Assembly (NCBI GenBank): GCA_950097015.1
Contig: CATNEN010000038.1
Span: forward strand, 20,186,001-20,250,000
Source of the DNA: Macrostomum hystrix
Taxonomy: Eukaryota; Platyhelminthes; Macrostomidae
DNA length: 64,000 nt
Direction of reading: 5' to 3'
The notes beneath the pieces were generated by a model. It saw only the letters and a program-made list of their open reading frames with translations. It was not told where the DNA came from and ran no database searches. Shown piece after piece: positions 22,763 through 34,700 of this stretch. The translations under genes and the position numbers were made by a program. Position 1 is the first letter of the stretch, and every line of letters starts with the position of its first letter.

Positions 22763-25700
22763 ATGAAAGAACAATTCTACAATCAGAATGTGACAAAAAA
22801 GGTTAGTCACGTGACCTTCACTGTGCTCAGCGCAGACGAGATTCGCGCTGCCAGTCACATGCGCGTCACCACTAAAGATATGTACAATCCAGCTGATAGG
22901 CGTCCAGCCGAAGGCGGCGTCCTAGATCCTCGACTTGGCACCTGTAGAAAGAACGAATCTTGCGTAGTCTGCGGCGACTCGTTTCACGACTGTATGGGCC
23001 ACTTTGGCTACGTGGATTTAGCCCTGCCGGTGTTCCATTGCGGCTACATTAATCACATTGTTAAGATACTTCAGAGTATCTGCAAATCCTGCTCCAGGGT
23101 GTTGCTATCTGGGGAGAAGCGCGACCAATATTTAAATGTTCTGCGTCGGCCCGGTCTATCCTATCTGGCTAAGAAAGCTTTGCGCAAGAAGATCCATAGC
23201 CTAGCTAAATCTGTGCACAATTGTCCGCATTGTAACGCTGTTAATGGCTTCGTTAAGAAGGGCGGCTTAGCCTACGTATTGCACGACAAATTTCGGTTTG
23301 CCAAAGGCGACGCGTTGGCTAAATACGCGGACCAGTTTACCTACATGACAGACAAAATGCCCGAACTGAAGCCGCTAGTATTGAAAGGCATTGAGCCTTT
23401 GCGCGCTCTGCAGGTGTTGCAACTGCTCAACGCCATCCCGCTCGAGGATATACCGTTGCTATGCATGCACAGCGATCGTGCTCATCCACGTGATCTCATA
23501 CTCACACGCGTCCCGGTGCCACCCAATGCTCTGCGACCGTCTGTTGTATCCGAGGTAGGGGAATCGAGGTCTGAAACTCTATGATAACTTCACTTCTTTA
23601 ACAGTAGGAGTACCAAGCCTTTTTTGCCGCCCGACTCTATACCTTTACGATAAAATCTATCTAAAATCTAAAACCTATACGATTTTATAATAATAATAAT
23701 AATTTAGGCTTGATCAGTGAAATTGGAGAAATTCGCGTCAGGGTGTCCATTAGTGGCCTTTTTCCACCTGTTGTCGCCCTTGAAGGTCTAGCAAATCCGT
23801 CTAGATAAAGGTAGGTGACCACCGAAGACGGAGATGATGCAGGCACATTCGGGTGACATGCTGATAAATTTTAGAGGCCTGGCAAGGCCGCACTGATCGA
23901 GGCGCAGTGCTAATTCGTGTATAGAGGTGTGTGAAATACACTAGCGCTTATGGAAAAAATGTGACCTTCGGCCAGAAACATTAAATATATCGACAGTCTG
24001 AACAGCTGGCGCCTTGATTCTTGTTTCAGAAGATGCGCAACAAAAAGTTGGCCCGTGTTCTTGAGTTTCCTGTGCCTGCGTTGTTCCGTTCGGGTGCAGA
24101 ACAAAAATTGTCACGGTCGGGGGGGAATTCCCCCCCCTTAGTAGTTCTACTTTTAATGTTCCAACGCTGAATATTTGCAAGGTCAAATGTTTCATTGTGC
24201 TTTCTGACAATCTTTGTAGGTCGTTTTGCGACGCCCAATTGCAAGAGCTTCAGTTGTAGTTTTTGCTTTTTTCCATTTCCTTCTTTTTTGAGATTGTGGT
24301 GTCTGATGGTTTTCTAGGCATGTGAGCTCATTTTGAATACTTAAGAGCGTACAGGTGGGTAACATCGGGCCCTATGCCTCACTCCAAGACTTCCCCTTTC
24401 TATTTAGCTGTAAAATTGCCCATTTTACCCAGTTTCACATCTTAGCCAGTGCCTCATCTTAGCCAGTGCCTCATCTTAGCCAGTGTCTGATCTTAGCCAG
24501 TGTCTCATCTTAGCCAGTGTCTCATCTTAGCCAGTGTCTCATCTTAGCCAGTGTCTCATCTTACCGTCTCTCATCTTAGCCAGTGTCTCATCTTAGCCAG
24601 TGTCTCATCTTACCGTCTCTCATCTTAGCCAGTGTCTCATCTTAGCCAGTGTCTCATCTTACCGTCTCTCATCTTAGCCAGTGTCTCATCTTAGCCAGTG
24701 TCTCATCTTACCGTCTCTCATCTTAGCCAGTGTCTCATCTTACCGTCTCTCATCTTAGCCAGTGTCTCATCTTACCGTCTCTCATCTTAGCCAGTGTCTC
24801 ATCTCAGCCAGTGTCTCATCTTACCGTCTCTCATCTTAGCCAGTGTCTCATCTCAGCCAGTATCTCATCTTAGCCAGTGTCTCATCTTAGCCAGTGTCTC
24901 ATCTTAGCCAGTGTCTCATCTTAGCCAGTGTCTCATCTTACCGTCTCTCATCTTAGCCAGTGTCTCATCTTAGCCAGTGTCTCATCTTACCGTCTCTCAT
25001 CTTAGCCAGTGTCTCATCTTACCGTCTCTCATCTTAGCCAGTGTCTCATCTTACCGTCTCTCATCTTAGCCAGTGTCTCATCTTAGCCAGTGTCTCATCT
25101 TACCGTCTCTCATCTTAGCCAGTGTCTCATCTTAGCCAGTGTCTCATCTTACCGTCTCTCATCTTAGCCAGTGTCTCATCTTAGCCAGTGTCTCATCTTA
25201 CCGTCTCTCATCTTAGCCAGTGTCTCATCTTAGCCAGTGTCTCATCTTACCGTCTCTCATCTTAGCCAGTGTCTCATCTTAGCCAGTGTCTCATCTTACC
25301 GTCTCTCATCTTAGCCAGTGTCTCATCTTAGCCAGTGTCTCATCTTACCGTCTCTCATCTTAGCCAGTGTCTCATCTTAGCCAGTGTCTCATCTTAGCCA
25401 GTGTCTCATCTTAGCCAGTGTCTCATCTTACCGTCTCTCATCTTAGCCAGTGTCTCATCTTAGCCAGTGTCTCATCTTAGCCAGTGTCTCATCTTAGCCA
25501 GTGTCTGATCTTAGCCAGTGTCTCATCTCACCCAGTGTCTCATCTTACCCAGTGTCTCACCCAGTGTCTCACCCAGTTTCTCATCTTACCCAGTGTCTCA
25601 TCTTACCCAGTGTCTCATCTTAGCCAGTGTCTCATCTTAGCTAGTGTCTGATCTTACCCAGTGTCTCATCTTACCCAGTGTCACATCTTAGCCAGTGTCA

Positions 25701-28700
25701 CATCTTAGCCAGTGTCTCATCTTAGCCAGTGTCTCATCTTAGCCAGTGTCTGATCTTAGCCAGTGTCTCATCTCACCCAGTGTCTCATCTTACCGTCTCT
25801 CATCTTAGCCAGTGTCTCATCTCAGCCAGTGTCTCATCTTACCGTCTCTCATCTTAGCCAGTGTCTCATCTCAGCCAGTGTCTCATCTTAGCCAGTGTCT
25901 CATCTTAGCCAGTGTCTCATCTTAGCCAGTGTCTCATCTTAGCCAGTGTCTCATCTTACCGTCTCTCATCTTAGCCAGTGTCTCATCTTACCGTCTCTCA
26001 TCTTAGCCAGTGTCTCATCTTAGCCAGTGTCTCATCTTACCGTCTCTCATCTTAGCCAGTGTCTCATCTTAGCCAGTGTCTCATCTTACCGTCTCTCATC
26101 TTAGCCAGTGTCTCATCTTAGCCAGTGTCTCATCTTACCGTCTCTCATCTTAGCCAGTGTCTGATCTTACCCAGTGTCTCATCTTACCCAGTGTCACATC
26201 TTAGCCAGTGTCTCATCTTAGCCAGTGTCTGATCTTAGCCAGTGTCTCATCTCACCCAGTGTCTCATCTTACCCAGTGTCTCACCCAGTGTCTCACCCAG
26301 TTTCTCATCTTACCCAGTGTCTTATCTTACCCAGTGTCTCATCTTAGCCAGTGTCTCATCTTAGCCAGTGTCTGATCTTACCCAGTGTCTCATCTTACCC
26401 AGTGTCACATCTTAGCCAGTGTCACATCTTAGCCAGTGTCTCATCTTAGCCAGTGTCTGATCTTACCCAGTGTCTCATCTTACCCAGTGTCACATCTTAG
26501 CCAGTGTCTCATCTTAGCCAGTGTCTGATCTTAGCCAGTGTCTCATCTCACCCAGTGTCTCATCTTACCCAGTGTCTCACCCAGTGTCTCACCCAGTTTC
26601 TCATCTTACCCAGTGTCTCACCTGACCTATTTCTTATCTCTACCATGTCTTGTCTTTGGTGCAAATTTTGCATGCTTTAAAAGGAAAAAATTATAGTTCA
26701 GCCACGGAGTTTAGCTTTACGTACATGTTCTTGGAAAAATATAATTTTCAAGTACATTTTATTTTTTAATTCGCTTTTTAAATCGCATTTTAAATAGGTA
26801 CGAGCCGGCACTACGGAAGATGACATAACAGCTAAGCTTAGCGACATCGCCTTCCTAAATCGAGACGTGCTCAATAAACAGGCCGCTTCAAATCGCGACA
26901 TGGTAGCTTTGCAGCAGGCGTGGGATATTCTTACCTACGTCACTGCTCAGATGATCAATTCGGAGAATAGCGGCATACCAACGCAGCTGCTCGGCAGTAG
27001 GTCGTTTGTTCGTGGCTATATTCAACGTTTAAAAGGCAAACAGGGCCGATTTCGCGGTCACCTGTCTGGCAAGCGAGCTAATTTCACTGCTCGCACCGTG
27101 ATTAGCCCCGATCCGAACCTGCGTATTGATCAGGTAAGAGGCTTGGCTAGGGGTTAGGTGTAACCTAGGTTAATAATAATAATAATAATTGCAGGAGGGC
27201 TGCGGGCAATATGTCACTTCATTAGGTGACACTAGACCCTCAGCCAGCGAGGAGGCAATTCTGCTCATTCAGCTGACTCCTGAGCACACAGATACCGTAC
27301 GCAGCCATACAAACAGGTGTGTACATCTGCCCTGACTTTCTCATCGTCAGTGGACACTGTCACTGTGCCTTGGAGGTTGGCCCTCAAGGGCGTAAATTAC
27401 ACAAGCCCCCAAGCCTTCACTTCGCGGCTGCGCCCAAATTTAATGCGGCCTCGCCTAAGAATCGAGCTCAGGGACCTTGGTGCGAGAGGCAGACACATGC
27501 CACTCTGACAACCGCTCTGCCACTCACCTGTATGTCAGAGCTCAGGTGTGGCCTATGTCTGGGTTTAGTTGTAACTATTTTAGTCCATAGACTGGCCCTT
27601 TAAAACGGTAGACGACTACTCCAAACATCTACGAGTACCTTAAATTGTCAAAGCTAAATAATAACTTATAGAGGCTTCATAAGCCGCTTTTCTGCAACTA
27701 GACTCAAACGATTGGGATACAATTTTATTTTATTTTCAAGCCGCCATACATTTTAGTCCGTTTTTTAATTGAGTCTCTTGTCCTACCTGTTCAGGTCGGT
27801 GTTCCCGAGTACATGGCCAAGAAGCTAACCTATCCAAGCCGGGTCACCAGCTTCAACATTGAACAACTTCGCCGACTAATCCGCAACGGCGCTCATCAGC
27901 ATCCGGGCGCGCTTTACGTCGAATCGCACGATGGTCGATTCCCGAAGCGTATGCTGGAGTTTTCCAATGAAAAATTTCGCTCCAAAATTGCCAGCGAACT
28001 GCGCTGCGGCGACACGGTTGAGCGGCACCTGATGGATGAGGACACCGTGCTGTTTAATAGGCAGCCTTCATTGCATCGTGTCAGCATTCAGGTAAGGCTT
28101 GTGGGCTAAAACGGTTGCTTTATCGACATTAAACTCCGAATATTCTATTCAGACTCCTGTAATTTACCCAACAGGCCTTTCGCGTGTCAGTGAAACCCTA
28201 TCGCACTCTGCGGTTCAACGAATGCTGCTGCACTCCGTTCAATGCCGATTTCGACGGAGACGAAATGAATCTGCACGTGCCCCAGACTGAAGAGGCTCGC
28301 GCCGAGGCTAAACAGCTCATGGCCTCCGTCAGGAACATGAGTACGCCAAGGAACGGTGAACCGCTAATTGCCGCCATACAGGACTTTATTACCGGAGCCT
28401 ACCTAATCACCTGCAAGGATGTGTTCTTTAATCGCGATCGAGCCGCTCAATTAGTAGTTCAGTGCCGGCCGCCTCAGGAGAAACACCTACCAATTAGACT
28501 GCCGAAGCCAGGTGTGCTACATATATTCTAGTCTCTATGGAACTGTCGAATTGAAGTTCAAATTTGAGTCACAAACTTCACTCTGATCCTCAACTCAAAT
28601 TTGAGTCATTAGCTTCACTCTGATCCTCAACTCAAATTTGAGTCATTAGCTTCACTCTGATCCTCAACTCAAATTTGAGTCATTAGCTTCACTCTGATCC

Positions 28701-31700
28701 TCAACTCAAATTTGAGTCACAAACTTTACTCTGATCCTCCACTCAAATTTGAGTCATTAGCTTCACTCTGATCCTCAACTCAAATTTGAGTCATTAGCTT
28801 CACTCTGATCCTCAACTCAAATTTGAGTCATTAGCTTCACTCTGATCCTCAACTCAAATTTGAGTCATTAGCTTCACTCTGATCCTCAACTCAAATTTGA
28901 GTCATTAGCTTCACTCTGATCCTCAACTCAAATTTGAGTCATTAGCTTCACTCTGATCCTCAACTCAAATTTGAGTCATTAGCTTCACTCTGATCCTCAA
29001 CTCAAATTTGAGTCATTAGCTTCACTCTGATCCTCAACTCAAATTTGAGTCATTAGCTTCACTCTGATCCTCAACTCAAATTTGAGTCATTAGCTTCACT
29101 CTGATCCTCAACTCAAATTTGAGTCATTAGCTTCACTCTGATCCTCAACTCAAATTTGAGTCACAAACTTCACTCTGATCCTCAACTCAAATTTGAGTCA
29201 TTAGCTTCACTCTGATCCTCAACTCAAATTTGAGTCACAAACTTCACTCTGATCCTCAACTCAAATTTGAGTCATTAGCTTCACTCTGATCCTCAACTCA
29301 AATTTGAGTCATTAGCTTCACTCTGATCCTCAACTCAAATTTGAGTCATTAGCTTCACTCTGATCCTCAACTCAAATTTGAGTCATTAGCTTCACTCTGA
29401 TCCTCAACTCAAATTTGAGTCACAAACTTCACTCTGATCCTCAACTCAAATTTGAGTCATTAGCTTCACTCTGATCCTCAACTCAAATTTGAGTCACAAA
29501 CTTCACTCTGATCCTCAACTCAAATTTGAGTCATTAGCTTCACTCTGATCCTCAACTCAAATTTGAGTCACAAACTTTACTCTGATCCTCAACTTGAATT
29601 TGAGTCCCTAAATTTACTCTGATCCCCAACTCAAATTTGAGCCATTAGCTTCACTCTGATCCTCAACTCAAATTTGAGTCACATACTTTACTCTGATCCT
29701 CAACTCAAATTTGAGTCATTAGCTTCACTCTGATCCTCAACTCAAATTTGAGTCACAAACTTTACTCTGATCCTCAACTCAAATTTGAGTCATTAGCTTC
29801 ACTCTGATCCTCAACTCAAATTTGAGTCACAAACTTCACTCTGATCCTCAACTCAAATTTGAGTCATTAGCTTCACTCTGATCCTCAACTCAAATTTGAG
29901 TCACAAACTTTACTCTGATCCTCAACTTGAATTTGAGTCCCTAAATTTACTCTGATCCCCAACTCAAATTTGAGCCATTAGCTTCACTCTGATCCTCAAC
30001 TCAAATTTGAGTCACATACTTTACTCTGATCCTCAACTCAAATTTGAGTCATTAGCTTCACTCTGATCCTCAACTCAAATTTGAGTCACAAACTTTACTC
30101 TGATCCTCAACTCAAATTTGAGTCATTAGCTTCACTCTGATCCTCAACTCAAATTTGAGTCATTAGCTTCACTCTGATCCTCAACTCAAATTTGAGTCAT
30201 TAGCTTCACTCTGATCCTCAACTCAAATTTGAGTCATTAGCTTCACTCTGATCCTCAACTCAAATTTGAGTCATTAGCTTCACTCTGATCCTCAACTCAA
30301 ATTTGAGTCATTAGCTTCACTCTGATCCTCAACTCAAATTTGAGTCATTAGCTTCACTCTGATCCTCAACTCAAATTTGAGTCACAAACTTCACTCTGAT
30401 CCTCAACTCAAATTTGAGTCATTAGCTTCACTCTGATCCTCAACTCAAATTTGAGTCATTAGCTTCACTCTGATCCTCAACTCAAATTTGAGTCATTAGC
30501 TTCACTCTGATCCTCAACTCAAATTTGAGTCACAAACTTCACTCTGATCCTCAACTCAAATTTGAGTCATTAGCTTCACTCTGATCCTCAACTCAAATTT
30601 GAGTCATTAGCTTCACTCTGATCCTCAACTCAAATTTGAGTCATTAGCTTCACTCTGATCCTCAACTCAAATTTGAGTCACAAACTTCACTCTGATCCTC
30701 AACTTGAATTTGAGTCCCGAAATTTACTCTGATCCCCAACTCTAAATTAAGTCCCTAAATTTACTCTGATCCCCAACTCTAATTTGAGTCCCTAAATTTA
30801 CTCAGATCCTCAACTCGAATTTGAGTCACTCACTTCACTCTGATCCTCACCTCTAATTTGAGTCACAAAATTTACTCTGATCCTCACCTCAAATTTGAGT
30901 CACTTCACTTCACTTCACTCTGATCCTCGATTCCGGGTTTAGTTAATCTCCTAAATTCTCAAAAAAAACTTTCAACTTTCAGCAATCTGCAAGCCAATCG
31001 AACTGTGGACTGGCAAGCAGATATTTTCCTGCATCCTGCATCCCTATCCTGTGAACCTGTCCACTCGGACCAAAGCAATCTACACAGACGGAGAAGAGTT
31101 CTGCTCAAATGACGGCTACGTGCTGGTCAGAGCCGGTCAGTTGCTAGCCGGTCGAGTCGACAAGAAAGTGATTGGCTCCGGCAGCAAAGAGAACCTAGTC
31201 TATCTATTGTTAAGAGACTTTGGCGGTGAAGCCTGTGCCATTGTGCTGGCCCGTCTGACTCGCCTTATACCGGCCTACCTGTCGCATCGCGGTTTCAGCA
31301 TCGGCATAGGCGATGTCACACCCGGGCCTCGCCTATTGGATGCCAAATCTAGTCTAGTTAAAAACGGATTTGAACGCTGTCGTGAGTTGATTCGTCAATA
31401 CGAGTCCGGCACTCTGCCTACTCAACCTGGCTGCTCAGGAGAGCAGACTCTAGAGAATGCTGTTAGTAAACAGCTGTCAGACATTCGCGACGATGCTGGA
31501 AAGGTGTGTACTTTGAAATTGTTTCCGATATTGGGTGTAAAATAGGCTTCTCGATGTCTTCTTAACGACTTGTTCATTGACATGTAGAGGGGGGGATTAG
31601 TGGCAGAATGGTCTATCGCGGTCTATCGTTGCCTCCAGCGACGAGGCGCGGTGAGAAGGCTTGGGGCTTGTCGTGCAGTTGACGCCATTGATGGCGTGTG

Positions 31701-34700
31701 TGAGCTTACCGACGAAGAAACTTTCAAAGCCGTCCGACGTCAGCCTCGTCGAAATATTTAGCGATTGTTGTCGAAGAGCCTGGTGACAAGGACAACAAAC
31801 ATGCATGAAGAAATTTTTTGAGCAGATAATTTATTAATTATGCCTATATTGGTGTTTTTGGCAGACACCACGACGAGAATCATGGAAATTGTTTCTTTAG
31901 GTAGAGCGAAACTTTCATGACGATTAGTTGAGTCTATTTTTGGAGATGCAGAGAATAAGAAAATGTGAATACTCACTACAAGCCCCTCAAACGCTATCTA
32001 TTCTGTAGGCCTGTCGTCGCGACCTTCACCCAGCCAGCGCACCACTAGTCATGGCCCACTGCGGCAGTAAGGGCTCATTTCTCAATGTTAGCCAGATGGT
32101 GGCCTGCGTTGGCCAGCAGATCATCAGCGGCAAGCGCACGCCAGACGGTTTCGAGGGCCGGTCTTTGCCGCACTTTCCTAGGCGTAGCCTTCTACCCCAG
32201 GCTAAGGGCTTCGTTGAGAATAGCTTCTTCAGCGGATTGACGCCAACGGAATTCTTCTTTCACACAATGAGCGGTCGCGAGGGTCTGGTTGACACGGCGG
32301 TGAAGACAGCCGACACTGGCTATATGCAGCGTAGGCTAATGAAAGCCTTGGAAGATCTGTGCGCTCATTATGATGGCACGGTGCGAGGAGCGCGAGGCGA
32401 GGTTGTACAGTTTTCCTACGGCGGCGACGGCTACGACCCTATGGAGATGGAGTCTAAGAGGTTTGTCATAATATCGACTGCATTTCAGGGCAAGCCCCCC
32501 AAATACTACGCGGCTGCGAATCGAGCTCAGGGACGTGTTGAAGTGCTTACTGACTTTTGATATGTGTATTTTTGTTGTAGACTAGTGGTTAGGGCAATGG
32601 GATTCATGACTTAAAGGTCGAGGGTTCGATTCCTAACTCCACACCGGAACAATCTGGGTCCTTTAGCAACGCAAGAATGATAATAATAATAATTTTAGGA
32701 AAGTTGTGAGTGCAATGCCCATTTCGCTGACTCCTGAGCACACACGCACACAGATACTGTACGCAGGCACACGCTCACACAGGTGTGTACATCTGCCCTG
32801 ACTTTCCCATCGTCAGACAGTGTACACCTTCACTATGCCTTGTAGATTGGCCCTTAGGGACGTAAATTACACAAGCCCCCAAGCCTTCTCTCCGCGGCTG
32901 CGCGCCAAGTTAATGTGGCCTCGCCTTGGAATCGATATCAGGGACCTTTCTACGAGAGGCAAACGCGTTAACCGATCTGCGTCTTACCCCCATTGCTGCA
33001 TAGCTTCATTCCATACAGCTGTTAAATAATTACCAGCATTAACTGGGGTAATTGAGGGTGTGTGGCGTCCCCCCAGTCCATGGACTGAACAACAGTGCTG
33101 TTGTCAGAGTGCTGTTGTCGATTGCACATCTGGCCCAATCAGGACAGGTTTAATTAAAAAATTTATTAAAATTGCAAATTTCCGCAGCAATCCAGTTGAC
33201 TTCGATCGTCTAGCCGATCTAGCTCGCACTCTTCACCTGGCCAAAGCTGCCGGTGGCGACGAGTCCGCAGCCGCCGTCAACTGCTCCTTAATCCAGGAGA
33301 GTCAGCACCCGGAAAATCAACGTCAGCCGTTGTCGGCCGCCTACAGGGCTGGCATGGAGGCGTGCGCCAAACGTCGCGGTCTAATTAGCCAGCCCTGGCA
33401 TCGGACCTACCTGGATCTGTGCCAGGTGAAGCATCGCCGGGCCCTAATTGAGCCTGGCACACCGGTTGGAGCACTGTGCGCCCAGAGCATAGGAGAGCCG
33501 GCTACACAGATGACGCTGAAAACTTTCCACTTTGCCGGCGTAGCCAGTATGAACATTACTCAGGGTGTGCCTAGAATTCGCGAACTAATCAACGCTATTA
33601 AAGCCATCTCTACGCCGATCATAACGGCCCGATTGAGTCCGGAGTCTGCTCGCGACGAAGGCCAAGCTAGACGCATTAAAGCTAGCATTGAGCCTACTAG
33701 ACTAGCCGAAATCTGCCTTAGTATCAGCGAATGCGTTGAACCAGACGAGGTTAGCATCCGATTGAAACTAGATTTGCAACGCCTGGCTATATTGAAACTG
33801 CGAACTAGTCCAAGAGCCATCGGAGCTGCCATTGTTGGGGCTAAGCTAGGCGGCTACAAGATTAAAGGCGTTGAAATGATGGGTGAGAGTTCTTGAAATG
33901 CATCTGTTAGCTGTCTTTTAAGTAGCTCTTACAGCTATGCCATTATTAAATGTCTCCTTGGCTAGTAGGCCAATACACCAGTTTGATTGACTCTTTGTTA
34001 AGCTCTTTCACCTGTTCCATTGTCTCTTTAGATAAGCTCTTTCACCTGTTCCATTGTCTCTTTAGATAAGCTCTTTCACCTGTTCCATTGACTCTTTGTT
34101 AAGCTCTTACACATGTTACAAGTACATTGTCTCTTTGGATAAGCTGTTGCACCTGTTCGATTCTCTCTTTAGATAAGCTCTTACACCTGTTCCATTGTCT
34201 CTTTAGATAAGCTCTTACACCTGTTCCATTGTCTCTTTAGATAAGCTCTTACACCTGTTCTATTGTCTCTTTAGATAAGCTCTTACACCTGTTCCATTGT
34301 CTTTTTAGATAAGCTCTTACACCTGTTCCATTGTCTCTTTAGATAAGCTCTTACACCTGTTCTATTGTCTCTTTAGATAAGCTTTTACACCTCCAGTTCC
34401 ATTGACTCTTTGGATAAGCCTGTACGCCTGTTCGATTGTCTGTTTGAATTAGTCCTTTATTACATAGCTTCTGAAATGTTTCTTAGAAGTAAAATGTCAC
34501 TGCTAACTGTCATCCCATACATCAATTATACCGCCCAATATGCTTGTCAGGCTCAGACCAGCTAGTTGTCTATCCGGCCGACGTAGCAACCATTCGTCAC
34601 TTGCGCACCCAGCTGGAGTCTGTAATTGTCCGCGGCATGCCCAGCGTCACTCGGGCCATCATTCATCGCGACAATCGCGACTCAGATTACACACTGTTTG

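Noticed and set aside
28550-30935. CRISPR-like regular spacing of palindromic repeats
   Set aside because: The sequence between palindromes is itself repeated, with no unique spacers, and the array is inside an intron of an animal gene.
32580-32660. Genuine tRNA gene
   Set aside because: Box A- and B-like sequence is present, but it is continuous with a SINE body found at other sites, and no proper cloverleaf could be drawn.
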